DNA from: Ardenticatenaceae bacterium
GTDB taxonomy: Bacteria; Chloroflexota; Anaerolineae; Promineifilales; Promineifilaceae
Assembly (NCBI GenBank): GCA_020634435.1
Contig: JACKBS010000004.1
Location: 248,001-312,000 of the forward strand
DNA: 64,000 bases
Direction of reading: 5' to 3'
Part shown: in pieces, positions 25,189 through 33,349 of the stretch
How positions within the stretch are numbered: position 1 is the stretch's first letter
Layout: each line of letters starts with the position of its first letter
The notes under the pieces: model-generated
What the model saw: only the letters and a program-made list of their open reading frames with translations
Told to the model about the DNA's origin: nothing
Database searches by the model: none
Position numbers and translations under genes: made by a program

Positions 25189-27102
25189 TTATCCAAATCC
25201 TCGACTGCCGCCGCCACCGGAGCTGCCGCCACTGAACCCACCGCTAAAACCACCCGAACTGCCGCTGCTGGTGCTGGGCGGCGTGCTGCGCATGGTGGTT
25301 GCCGTGCTGTTGAGCATCCGCGTGAGCCCCGCCGACATGGATTCCAGACCACCGGCCATGCTAGACGCAGCCGAATCCAGGCTGGGCAGCGATGGCGCGG
25401 TGCCGCTGCCACCGCCTGTTGTCGGGCGAGGCCGGTGCCCGCCGTGATAAACCGGACCGTAACCGTACGGCGTGTACCAGGGCGGAATGGGCGTGTTGGG
25501 TACGCCCGAAAATTTGCGAATCCAGGTACGGTCCAGCCCAAATGCCGTGGCATATGGCAGATATTTTTCAAACAGTTCCCCAACCTGATCCAGGCTCTGG
25601 TACTCTTCGATGTTTTTGAGGTAGTTGCGGAAAGCGTCCCATTTGGCTTTTTCTTCCGCGCCTTTGCTGGTTTTGTTGGGCATATAGCGCCCCACGATTC
25701 CCATCAAGAGCGCGGTGAGCCCAAGCGCTACCGAGCCGCAGCAGGCTACATAGGATGCATCTTCCGGCAAAATGGCCACCAGTCCGATAAAGGCGATGGC
25801 TGCCAGGGCAAAAATTAACCCGGCAATTACCATGTATTTGGTACGCACTTTATCTGGGGAGCGATCTACCAGCCCTTCGTAAATGAGTTCGTCGTAGAGC
25901 ATGGTGCGCAGACGGGGCAGCTTGTTGGCAAATTTGTAGCGCAGCTCAGACAGCTTGCGCTCGGTTTTGCTGCCAAACACGTCTTTGATGAACTGGACTT
26001 CATACGGCCGTAACTCCGCTGTCGCTACGCTTTGCAGGGTAAAGACATGGTTTCTGGCTTTGTTTTCGCTGATGCTGATGTAGCCGCGCTGCGCCAGATC
26101 AACCAGGGTGGAGATGATGTCGCGCATGTCGGCTTTTTCATCCACCAGCGTGCCCACCACGGCCGGGCGCAAATTTGAGGGCGGTTCCGGCAAATAGTCG
26201 GGCACCACAATGCCAATTTCCGGGTCGCGGCCGCGTGTGTACCACAGCGCCAGCACGGTAAGCGGCCCACCGATGAAGACGAGGACGGAGAGCACCAGAC
26301 CAATCAGGCCGTACACGTCGGCGCTTTGCTGCTGCTGCTGCCAATCGGGGATGGGGATGTCTAGAATGCCGTGGGGGAACTGCACGCGGACTTCCAGCGC
26401 CTGGCCAGACAAGAGCGGTTCGAGCAGGGTGTAGGTGATGATACGGCCGTCCTCACTCACACTCGTATCCACCAAATTAGCATTGCTATTCGCCAGGCCT
26501 TCCACCAAATAGGTGCCGTCGTCGGTGTACCGCTGTGGCTCCACGCCTTCCGGTAGGCGAATGGTGACGACGCTATTCTGGATGCGCCCCGGATGATCTG
26601 AGGGGATCGCCTTCCAGAAAATCTGGTCGCCGCTGCCCTCGTCCAGCGTGCCGACGATAACGCCGCCCTCGACGGTGTAGCTAAAGGTGTAAGTGTGCTG
26701 CCCCAGCGCTGGCTCGAAGTACCAATCAATGCGCACCTCGCTGCTGGAGCGACTGACTTCAAACGTGCCGGGGGTATTGCTGCTGGACTCCTTGTAGATC
26801 AGGTCGCCTTCGCGCAGCTCGATGTTGGTGATGTTGTCGTTGTTGCCTGAGCTGCCGGTGAGAATGGAGCCATAGCCGTAGGTAAATGGCGCGCCAGAGA
26901 AGTTGAGTACCTGCGTCTCCACAATCTGCATGTCGCCGTTTTCCAGCAGGGTGATGTCCACGTCAAACCGCTCCCAGTAAAACGACTTCGTTTGTGCTGC
27001 CGCCGAACCGGGCAGTAACAGCGCACCCAGCAGCAGGAGGAAAAGGAGGGATACGGCCGTACGCATCCTAAATTTTTTGGGGGTTACCTGAAATTTTTGC
27101 AT
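25189..27102 (-). CDS. DUF2207 membrane protein
   Basis: About 637 residues. A signal peptide (AVSLLFLLLLGALLLPGSAAA) is followed by the extracytoplasmic DUF2207 beta domain (FYWERFDVDITLLENGDMQI, TYTFSYTVEGGVI). Membrane helices occur near 265 (VYGLIGLVLSVLVFIGGPL) and 435-490 (MVIAGLIFALAAIAFIGLVAI; CGSVALGLTALLMGIVG). A cytoplasmic part includes a winged-helix-like ISTLVDLAQRGYISISE. The C-terminus is glycine/serine rich (GGFSGGFSGGSSGGGG). AAGGA lies before the ATG at 27102; a GTG at 27114 is possible. First gene of the SPFH cluster. The role is unknown. Confidence 0.88.
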   Translation of the reverse strand: MQKFQVTPKKFRMRTAVSLLFLLLLGALLLPGSAAAQTKSFYWERFDVDITLLENGDMQIVETQVLNFSGAPFTYGYGSILTGSSGNNDNITNIELREGDLIYKESSSNTPGTFEVSRSSSEVRIDWYFEPALGQHTYTFSYTVEGGVIVGTLDEGSGDQIFWKAIPSDHPGRIQNSVVTIRLPEGVEPQRYTDDGTYLVEGLANSNANLVDTSVSEDGRIITYTLLEPLLSGQALEVRVQFPHGILDIPIPDWQQQQQSADVYGLIGLVLSVLVFIGGPLTVLALWYTRGRDPEIGIVVPDYLPEPPSNLRPAVVGTLVDEKADMRDIISTLVDLAQRGYISISENKARNHVFTLQSVATAELRPYEVQFIKDVFGSKTERKLSELRYKFANKLPRLRTMLYDELIYEGLVDRSPDKVRTKYMVIAGLIFALAAIAFIGLVAILPEDASYVACCGSVALGLTALLMGIVGRYMPNKTSKGAEEKAKWDAFRNYLKNIEEYQSLDQVGELFEKYLPYATAFGLDRTWIRKFSGVPNTPIPPWYTPYGYGPVYHGGHRPRPTTGGGSGTAPSLPSLDSAASSMAGGLESMSAGLTRMLNSTATTMRSTPPSTSSGSSGGFSGGFSGGSSGGGGSRGFG

Positions 27103-27195
27103 TTGTTCCTTCACACTTTTCTAAAACTCGTTCCACGCTCGACGTAGAATAGAGATCGAGACGCAAAGCGTATGAACCAGAAAATTACCCGGTTA

Positions 27196-27513
27196 TTATA
27201 CAAAAAGAATATAAAGCAGCGGTTTAGCAAAACGTTGGTTAACAAATGAAACACTCTCAACGAAAGCAACAAACTGCGTTGGACAGCGCTTTATAAAATC
27301 TTTTGTTTGCAGCAATTTTATGGTGAGTGGCTCCCCTGGCTCAAGGGCGATTTGGTTCATTTCTGAAGCTGGATCATCAAGATAAGACATGCAATCAATC
27401 CAGGCGTCCATGTTTGCGCCATAAAATTCTGGAAAGCCAAAATTTTCCTTAAATATCTCATGAAATGATGGCCAATCGTGAATTTTTGTTGAATTAATGA
27501 CAATTTCTTTCAT
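27196..27513 (-). CDS. Barstar-family (ribonuclease inhibitor) protein
   Basis: 105 residues: MKEIVINSTKIHDWPSFHEI and NFGFPEFYGANMDAWIDCMS are the barstar signature (helix with FPEFYGANLDAL-like core). Barstar binds and blocks secreted RNases such as barnase. No barnase-like gene lies beside it; the next sequence is an IS982 remnant, which may have replaced the partner. The ATG at 27513 fits the family start; the longer open frame upstream to 27723 is antisense to the transposase. The tail (FVNQRFAKPLLYILFV) is slightly hydrophobic. Confidence 0.8.
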   Translation of the reverse strand: MKEIVINSTKIHDWPSFHEIFKENFGFPEFYGANMDAWIDCMSYLDDPASEMNQIALEPGEPLTIKLLQTKDFIKRCPTQFVAFVESVSFVNQRFAKPLLYILFV

Positions 27514-27549
27514 GAACTGTTTAGTCACTTGCGTTGATATCCATGTCAA

Positions 27550-28095
27550 TTGTTCGGTCTTCGATTGCTTTTGCAACGGCCGTTTCCAGTAGCAGTTTGT
27601 GACAACTATCGCATTAAACGCTGTCGCCTTTACCAGGGGGAAGCCTATCGCGGCTTCATCGCTAGCAAAAAACGGTACTTCTACGGTTTGAAAATCCATC
27701 TGGTCGTGACTAAAGATGGCCAACCGGTCGAGTTCTTTCTCACCCCTGGTGCTGATAGTGATGTGGCATGCCTGGATTTGTTCGACTTTGATTTACCACC
27801 AGGTTCGGAAGTCTACGCGGACCGAATCAACACCCATTACGCTCTCGAAGACGTCTTCAGCGAAGCTGGCATTCTATTCAAACCGCTGCGTAAGAAAAAC
27901 TTAACACGTCAGTGGGAACCTTGGGAACGCTATTGGATTAGCCTACATCGCAAAATGATAGAAACGACGGGCAGCTTGATTGAGCGCATCTTGCCCAAGA
28001 GCATTCATGCGGTGACCAGTGTTGGCTTTGAACTCAAGGTCAGCTTGTTTATTTTGGCCATGAGCTTCGGCCATGTTCTTAAGGTAGCAACTTAG
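27550..28095 (+). pseudogene. IS982-family transposase remnant (C-terminal part)
   Basis: FPVAVCDNYRIKRCRLYQGE, RGFIASKKRYFYGLKIHLVV, GQPVEFFLTPGADSDVACLD, GILFKPLRKKN and ETTGSLIERILPKSIHAVTS are the DDE core and tail of IS982 transposases. The N-terminal 100 or so residues are missing and there is no credible start. It is only distantly like the intact IS982 transposase at 34936-35820, so it comes from a different element. An AACGGCCGTT octamer lies at its 5' break. Confidence 0.8.
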
Positions 28096-28221
28096 GTTTT
28101 TTAAATAATTTTCAAGAAGTAGCTTGAAAATTTCTTGAACAAAGTGACAAGGATAAGCTCTGTGTCAGCTGTGTTCAGGACGGGTCACGAATCACTGCCT
28201 ACCGAATTATCGAAATACCGA

Positions 28222-28626
28222 GTGCCAAGTTGGCCTATAAGCCGCATTCTGTGTCGCAGGCGAACCTGCGCAGTGATCATCTATCTGGGACTGTTATTGC
28301 TAACAGCCTCGTGCGACCTACCCGGACGTCAGACGGGACGAGCCGCCCCTTCGCCCTGCTTGGTCTTGCTCCCGGTGGGGTTTGCCTGGCCAGCGACATT
28401 ACGGCCGCTGCCGGTGGTCTCTTACACCGCCGTTTCACCCTCGCCCCCTGGGGCTAAAGCCCCAGGCTACATTGGCTCACGCCACTGCATGGGCAATATA
28501 CCTCTCTGTTGCACTATTCCGTCGGGTCGCCCCGCCCGGCTGTTAGCCGGCACCGTGCTCTGTGGAGTGCGGACTTTCCTCAGCCAGCGCCGCAGCGCCA
28601 ACCGCGATCACTCAGCCAACTTGGCT
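28222..28626 (-). ncRNA. rnpB: RNase P RNA (class A)
   Basis: Read on the minus strand, the conserved GAGGAAAGTCCGCACTCC (28582-28565) lies near the 5' end and ACAGAATGCGGCTTATAGGC (28253-28234) near the 3' end; these pair as P4. The P1 helix is GCCAAGTTGGC (28625-28615) with GCCAACTTGGC (28234-28224). This sets the ends to within a few bases. About 405 nt is normal. A stable CCTGGGGCTTTAGCCCCAGG hairpin (about 28449-28470) occupies what is probably P12. The RNA is the catalytic subunit of tRNA 5' maturation. Confidence 0.95.
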
Positions 28627-28666
28627 TGGTGATCGTAGCATTGGCGGGTGGGGGGTGCAAATTACT

Positions 28667-28732
28667 GATTACTCAATTACGCAATTACAGTGGCAGTGTG
28701 GGTAATTGAGTAATTAGTAATTGCGTAATTGG
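28667..28732. repeat. AATTACTCAATTAC/GTAATTGAGTAATT intergenic repeat
   Basis: TACTCAATTACGCAATTAC (28676-28688 region) faces GTAATTGAGTAATTAGTAAT (28712-28731), forming a hairpin like that after lepA (2020-2078). The last codons of the flavin-binding gene (NQLRNY) and its stop are encoded inside it. Confidence 0.65.
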
Positions 28733-29523
28733 TTTAGTGTGCGGCGGGTGAGCACGGCAGCCATGTCGGCGCGGTAGCTGGCGCTGCCCCGGAAGTCGCC
28801 GGGGTGGGTGTTGGCGGCTGCGGCAGCGTTGGGTGCCTGATCGTTGTTGGCTTGTTCAGCTGTGTGTAGGCGAAACGGCCGTTCCCCCAACCCAGTCGCC
28901 GCAAACCGGATCGATCCATCTTCTAGACGCCAGCCGGTGATCGACACAATCGGGTAGTCCACCGGCGTGCGGGCGACGCGGTGACTGGTGCCGTGGCCAG
29001 TGGGTAGAGGAATGATGATGGTGGTGATGAGGCCAGACGGCCGTTCCCCATCTGCCAGGTAATCAGCTAAAGATACCGTGTTTTCTTGGGTCACGCTGTG
29101 CAGGGTGACGGTGGCTTCCAGCACTAGCAGGGCGGCTAGCAGTTCGCTGTCGGGCAGACGGCTGGCAATGGTGCCGCCGAGGGTGGCGGCGTTGCGGTAG
29201 GTGTTGGGGCCAGCCTGGTGAACGGCCGTTTGCAGCAAAGCTGCTGCCGGATGATCAGGCAGTTCTTCTTGCAAGAAGTGGCTGAATTGGGTTAGCGTGA
29301 GTGTAGCTCCGGCGGATATTGCCTGCGCGTTGTTGGCGGTCGTTAGTTCGATCTGGCCTAAACCCAACGCTTGTAGGTCGATAACGGCCGTTTCCGGTAG
29401 ACCTTGCTCCGTCGCCAGCAGCTTGGTGCCGCCAGCCAGCGGTACGCTGCCGGGTTTGGCCAGCAGGGCCAGGGCTTCGTCGAGCGATTGGGGACGGTGG
29501 TAGCTGTCTGGTTGTTGGGGCAT
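28714..29523 (-). CDS. FAD-binding subunit of a xanthine/CO dehydrogenase-type molybdo-enzyme
   Basis: About 269 residues of the FAD_binding_5 fold: YHRPQSLDEALALLAKPGSV, PLAGGTKLLA (FAD pyrophosphate loop), ISAGATLTLTQF, AGPNTYRNAATLGGTIASRLP (second FAD motif) and SELLAALLVLEA. In the family this flavoprotein passes electrons between the FeS and molybdenum subunits, but neither is beside it, so it may be solitary. AAAAGGAG precedes the ATG at 29523, which rules out the longer open frame. The C-terminus NQLRNY comes from the intergenic repeat, so the original end has been altered. Confidence 0.8.
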   Translation of the reverse strand: MPQQPDSYHRPQSLDEALALLAKPGSVPLAGGTKLLATEQGLPETAVIDLQALGLGQIELTTANNAQAISAGATLTLTQFSHFLQEELPDHPAAALLQTAVHQAGPNTYRNAATLGGTIASRLPDSELLAALLVLEATVTLHSVTQENTVSLADYLADGERPSGLITTIIIPLPTGHGTSHRVARTPVDYPIVSITGWRLEDGSIRFAATGLGERPFRLHTAEQANNDQAPNAAAAANTHPGDFRGSASYRADMAAVLTRRTLNQLRNY

Positions 29524-29755
29524 GAGCGACTCCTTTTGCTTCACGAATCGGGCGCTGGAGAATTTGGCGCTGTGGTCTGTTCGTGTGGTGGGAAATTTTA
29601 ATGGGATTGTGCAGGGATTCTGCGTATTGGCAGTTGTGAAATTAATCATTGCTGTTTACAATTGCCAACAATGCTCGTTATTTTACCCAAATTTCGGCAA
29701 AAACCGACTCTTTTATCCGCCCGGTGGCACCACTTTTGCCCTGGAAACTCGCTTC

Positions 29756-30616
29756 ATGATTGAGCATCCATCTTCCTTTTTTGTTGGTCTCAAAGCAAAT
29801 ATACGCCGCCCGCGCTTGATGGCCTTGGGCATCTTGCTGCTGGCGCTGTTGGTCATGGGTTGGTACACGGTAACCGACAGTAGTCACCTGGCTCACGATC
29901 CGCTGTTGGCGGGCAGTGACTACCTGGGTGCAGCGCTGTGCCATCGCATCACTTCACGCTCGTTTGTGATAAACGGCCGTCAATTTCCCCTCTGCGCCCG
30001 CTGTACTGGCATGTACCTGGGCGTGGCGCTGACCTTTGCCGCGCTGTTCCTGGCCGGGCGCGGCCGCCGCACCAACTTACCGCCGCTGCCCATTTTGCTG
30101 GTGCTCATTGGTTTTATTGGCCTGATGGGCGTGGATGGTCTGAACTCTTACGCTCACTTTTTCCCTACCTTGCCTCATCTGTACGAGCCGCAAAACTGGC
30201 TGCGCCTGGTGACCGGGATGGGCACCGGTTTGGCGATGGGGCTGCTGGTTTTTCCGGCGCTGGCCCAAACATTGTGGCGTGATGGCGACGGCCGTTCCAT
30301 CATTGAATCCTGGGGTGAACTGTTGGGTCTGGTGTTGCTCTTGGCTGTTGCTGTATTGCTGGTTTTGAGCAACCAGCCCACGATTGCCTACGTATTGGCC
30401 CTTGTGAGCGCCACCGGGGTGCTGCTAATAGTGACCGCGCTGAATGCTGTGTTGCTGCTCATGGTCATCAAGCGGGATGGTTTGGCGCAACGATGGCCGG
30501 AAACGGCCGTACCGCTGCTCATTAGCCTGGTGTTGGCGGTGGTAGAACTAGGTGCTCTGGCAATATTGCGATTTAACCTTTTGGGAACCATCACCGGGTT
30601 TCCCGGCTTAGCCTGA
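29756..30616 (+). CDS. DUF2085 membrane protein
   Basis: 286 residues. The diagnostic motif GAALCHRITSRSF, then FPLCARCTGMYLG, matches DUF2085, in which conserved Cys and His residues lie near the membrane. Seven or so hydrophobic segments follow (LMALGILLLALLVMGWY, YLGVALTFAALFLAG, ILLVLIGFIGLMGVDGL, MGLLVFPALA, LLGLVLLLAVAVLLVL, LLIVTALNAVLLLMV, LLISLVLAVVELGAL). The ATG at 29756 gives a short cytoplasmic start; the frame is open farther upstream but overlaps the divergent gene. Function unknown. Confidence 0.85.
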   Translation: MIEHPSSFFVGLKANIRRPRLMALGILLLALLVMGWYTVTDSSHLAHDPLLAGSDYLGAALCHRITSRSFVINGRQFPLCARCTGMYLGVALTFAALFLAGRGRRTNLPPLPILLVLIGFIGLMGVDGLNSYAHFFPTLPHLYEPQNWLRLVTGMGTGLAMGLLVFPALAQTLWRDGDGRSIIESWGELLGLVLLLAVAVLLVLSNQPTIAYVLALVSATGVLLIVTALNAVLLLMVIKRDGLAQRWPETAVPLLISLVLAVVELGALAILRFNLLGTITGFPGLA

Positions 30617-30618
30617 AG

Positions 30619-30676
30619 GAATGGAGATTGGAGACTGGAGATTAAGCAATTTCAATCTCCAATCTCTAATCTCCTG
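30619..30676. repeat. GGAGATTGGAGACTGGAGATT intergenic repeat, copy 3
   Basis: GGAGATTGGAGACTGGAGAT (30622-30641) pairs with TTTCAATCTCCAATCTCTAA around 30648-30670. It separates the DUF2085 and DUF4126 genes. Confidence 0.75.
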
Positions 30677-30692
30677 AAACTTGGAGACAACG

Positions 30693-31259
30693 ATGCTTGA
30701 CTTGTTTAGCGCCTTTGGTTTGGCCGGCAGCGCGGGTTTAAATGCCTACATTCCCCTGCTGCTGGTCGCTCTGGCGGCGCGCTTTCCCCTCAATGATCCG
30801 CTGCTGAACCTGGCCGAGCCGTACAACATCATCGGCAGCTGGTGGGCCATTGGCATCATTGCTGTGCTGTTGGTTATTGAGATGTTGGTAGACAAGGTTC
30901 CGGCTGTCGATACCGTGAATGATGTCATCCAAACGTTTGTCCGCCCGGCGGCCGGGGCCGTTTTGTTTGCGGCCAACGCCCAGATTGTGACCGACATTCA
31001 TCCAGTGCTGGCGCTGGGTGCCGGATTGGTGGTGGCGGGCAGTGTCCATGCCGTCAAGGGCGTAGCCCGGCCTGTGGTGACGGCGACGACAGCGGGCACG
31101 GGTAACTGGCTGGTGAGTCTGGCTGAAGATGTTGTCGCCTTTTTCACGTCACTTCTGGCTATTTTCTTGCCTGTTTTGGGCGTTATTTTGTTGGGGCTTA
31201 TTTTGTTCTTTGGCGTCCGGCTGTATCAACGCCGTAGGAAAAGGGCGGCGTATCGCTAA
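30693..31259 (+). CDS. DUF4126 membrane protein
   Basis: 188 residues: FSAFGLAGSAGLNAYIPLLL, then PLNDPLLNLAEPYNIIGSWW, VDKVPAVDTVNDVIQTFVRP and KGVARPVVTATTAGTGNWLV, the pattern of DUF4126. Several membrane helices and a basic C-terminus (YQRRRKRAAYR). GGAG lies 7 bases before the ATG at 30693. The role is unknown; the repeat-like AGSAGLNAY and TAGTGN loops suggest a channel- or transporter-like fold, but nothing proves it. Confidence 0.82.
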   Translation: MLDLFSAFGLAGSAGLNAYIPLLLVALAARFPLNDPLLNLAEPYNIIGSWWAIGIIAVLLVIEMLVDKVPAVDTVNDVIQTFVRPAAGAVLFAANAQIVTDIHPVLALGAGLVVAGSVHAVKGVARPVVTATTAGTGNWLVSLAEDVVAFFTSLLAIFLPVLGVILLGLILFFGVRLYQRRRKRAAYR

Positions 31260-31380
31260 ATAATTCAAAGGAGGTGGGTAAGCGAAAAAATTGGCTGATT
31301 TGGTAACGATTTTTATTTAAACGTGTTTATTAGTTTGTTGTTGGCGATATAAAAACAGATTGATCCTTTAGGAGGCTCAC

Positions 31381-31929
31381 ATGTTAGACCGAATCATTGG
31401 CGTTTTGAAACTGGATGTAAATACATTTGAAGCTATCGAAGCAGATGAGAGCGCAACCTCGCAGGCAGCGATTGTGGTTGCCGTGGTTGCCATTGTCGGT
31501 GGTTTGATTGGTGGTGGCATCAGTGCCGCAATGGGCGGCAGCTTTTTAGGTAGTTTCTTGCGCCAACTGCTTGGTGCTTTTATTGGCTGGTTTATCTGGG
31601 CGGGCGTGACGTACTTCGTCGGCACTTCTATGTTTGGCGGCAAATCCACGATGGGCGAAATGCTGCGGGTATTGGGTTTTGCGCAAGCGCCGGGCATTCT
31701 GGGCATTATCCCCGTTTGTGGCTCCTTTGTGGGCTGGGTTTGGACGCTGGCCTGTACTTTTATTGCCATCCGTCAGGGCCTGGACCTGGACAATAGCAAA
31801 GCGGCGATGACGGCCGTTGTGGCTCTCATCGCAGTCATTATTGCGTCCTTAATCATTGGTGCGATCCTGGCGGCTGTTGGTTTGGCTGCTGGTGCTGGCA
31901 TGAGCGCACTGCAAGGTTTGGGCGGCTAA
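31381..31929 (+). CDS. YIP1-family small membrane protein
   Basis: 182 residues. A short cytoplasmic start (MLDRIIGVLKLDVNTFEAIE) is followed by helices AAIVVAVVAIVGGLIGGGIS, FIGWFIWAGVTYFVGTSMFG, ILGIIPVCGSFVGWVWTLAC and VVALIAVIIASLIIGAILAA. The GGKSTMGEMLRVLGFAQAPG segment is typical of bacterial YIP1 proteins. AGGAGG lies 6 bases before the ATG. Function in bacteria is not established. A terminator built of two ACGGCCGT octamers follows. Confidence 0.8.
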   Translation: MLDRIIGVLKLDVNTFEAIEADESATSQAAIVVAVVAIVGGLIGGGISAAMGGSFLGSFLRQLLGAFIGWFIWAGVTYFVGTSMFGGKSTMGEMLRVLGFAQAPGILGIIPVCGSFVGWVWTLACTFIAIRQGLDLDNSKAAMTAVVALIAVIIASLIIGAILAAVGLAAGAGMSALQGLGG

Positions 31930-31956
31930 ATTCGTCTTAGAACTGGTGTTGAATTG

Positions 31957-31996
31957 AAAACGGCCGTTTCCACTTCGGAAACGGCCGTTTTTTGTT
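31957..31996 (+). terminator. Terminator whose stem is two inverted copies of the AACGGCCGTT motif
   Basis: AAAACGGCCGTTTCC (31957-31971), loop ACTTC, then GGAAACGGCCGTTTT (31977-31991) and more T. The 15-bp stem is perfect and A-runs precede it, so it could stop transcription from both sides, as the neighbouring genes converge. The same trick is known for uptake sequences of Neisseria and Haemophilus. Confidence 0.85.
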
Positions 31997-32011
31997 GTGT
32001 TGGGGTGTAGA

Positions 32012-32074
32012 GGGCGAGGCGACCGGAGGTGGGGTTGGACTGTTTGACCGATCTGAACCCCGGTCGCCTCGCCC
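32012..32074. repeat. GGGCGAGGC...GCCTCGCCC intergenic hairpin, second copy
   Basis: GGGCGAGGCGACCGG (32012-32026) pairs with CCGGTCGCCTCGCCC (32060-32074), followed by CTACGG as at 14581. The loop differs, so only the outer stem is conserved. A GATTACCG tandem repeat (32087-32114) comes next. Confidence 0.75.
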
Positions 32075-32109
32075 CTACGGATCACCGATTACCGTTCACG
32101 GATTACCGA

Positions 32110-33294
32110 TTACCGCTCACTCGCCTCAGCAATTTCCTTCAAACGCAGCTGCGCCTGTAAGCCGCTGATGTGCGCTTCCAGCTCTACCAGCTCGTCGCGC
32201 TGGGCGGAAATCTTGTCGTTTTCGGCGCGGACAAAGCGGGCAAACGGGGCAATCGTGTCCTCGATGCGCTGCGCGCCGCGTTCCATTTCGCGGGTGAACT
32301 GTTCCGTCAGGCTGCCAACCAGCTTGAGGCGCAGGGCAGCCAGCTTGTCTTCCAGCTCCTTCTTGGCGCGGCGGCGGCGCGCAGGCAAAATAAGCGCCCC
32401 CAGCGTGGCAAAAGCGATGCCCGCCACAATGCCCGTCACATCCAAAAAGACCAGGTGTAAACCACCGGTGAGGGCCAGACCCAGCCCGGCCGCACCGGCC
32501 GCGCCTGCTAAACCTGTTCCTACCACTGCCGAGCGGGCTACTTCTGCCAGTTCGGCGGCTTCTTTGTCTTTGTCGTAGGTTTCCACAGCGCGCTGGGTGG
32601 CTGCACCAATGGAGCTGACCAGCCGGGCGCGGTCGTAGGCCAGGGTGCCTTCTTTGGGGCCAGATTGCCCAACGACGCGGTTGTCGTGGGCTTCTTTGCG
32701 CTGGGCCATGTGTTCGGCAACGGCCGTCCACTGCCGTAAATCCTGCTCCACCATCCAATCGACAAGCTCGCTGACCCGATTTTCGATCTGCTTGGGCGTA
32801 TCGCCCACCACCCGCGTCTCAAACGATTTTTCCAGAGCGCGAGAGCGCATGAGGTCAGTGACGCGGCTAAAGCGAATCATCTCCTCAAAAAAGTCGTCGC
32901 CGCGCTTTTCCATGGCGTACAAAATGTTGTCGATTTCGCTGAGGCGGGCCTTGAAGTTGCGCTGCATGTCCTCATCGTAATAAAGCATCTGCCGCTCGAT
33001 GTCATCTAGCAGTTGGCGGTCGTCTTGCAAGGAAGCGAGATCGGTTTCGCTGTGGCTGAGCTGTTTGCGCACCAGTTTCAGGCCCACACCTAAAGGATTG
33101 AGCAGCTTGAGGCGGAAACGGCCGTCATCGTCCAAGGTGTCGTGAATAAACTGCTCCAGCGGCTCAAAACCGCTTTGCGCCCACAGCTGCGGTTGGCCTG
33201 CCTTGGCGTGCTGTGCCTGTTTGGCCGAGATGGGGAAAACGGCCGAAATTTCGCCAACCAGATTTTTGGCCGAATCGCGCACAAACTCAATCAC
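32110..33294 (-). CDS. Dynamin-like GTPase lacking most of the GTPase domain (truncated)
   Basis: 395 residues from the GTG at 33294. In frame upstream (33339-33294) lies VNKTDILTKEGERNQVIEFV, the G4 motif NKTD, followed by ISAVFPISAK, the G5-like end of a GTPase. The P-loop and switches are absent because the frame runs into the 3' end of the desaturase gene. The rest is helical stalk with a hydrophobic paddle-like segment (TGLAGAAGAAGLGLALTGGL; FLDVTGIVAGIAFATLGALI) and a coiled-coil end. Bacterial dynamins remodel membranes; this one cannot bind GTP unless another gene supplies the head. Probably a truncated gene after a rearrangement. Confidence 0.7.
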   Translation of the reverse strand: MIEFVRDSAKNLVGEISAVFPISAKQAQHAKAGQPQLWAQSGFEPLEQFIHDTLDDDGRFRLKLLNPLGVGLKLVRKQLSHSETDLASLQDDRQLLDDIERQMLYYDEDMQRNFKARLSEIDNILYAMEKRGDDFFEEMIRFSRVTDLMRSRALEKSFETRVVGDTPKQIENRVSELVDWMVEQDLRQWTAVAEHMAQRKEAHDNRVVGQSGPKEGTLAYDRARLVSSIGAATQRAVETYDKDKEAAELAEVARSAVVGTGLAGAAGAAGLGLALTGGLHLVFLDVTGIVAGIAFATLGALILPARRRRAKKELEDKLAALRLKLVGSLTEQFTREMERGAQRIEDTIAPFARFVRAENDKISAQRDELVELEAHISGLQAQLRLKEIAEASER

Positions 33295-33349
33295 CTGGTT
33301 GCGCTCCCCTTCTTTAGTGAGGATGTCGGTTTTATTGACTCCTCCAATC

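Noticed and set aside
28135..28709. Open frames of 60-165 codons on the plus strand
   Set aside because: They lie across RNase P RNA, whose conserved segments and P1/P4 pairings are clear on the other strand.
29522..29755. Longer N-terminus for the DUF2085 protein
   Set aside because: It would overlap the divergent flavoprotein start and its ribosome binding site, and the sequence lacks the family's start pattern.
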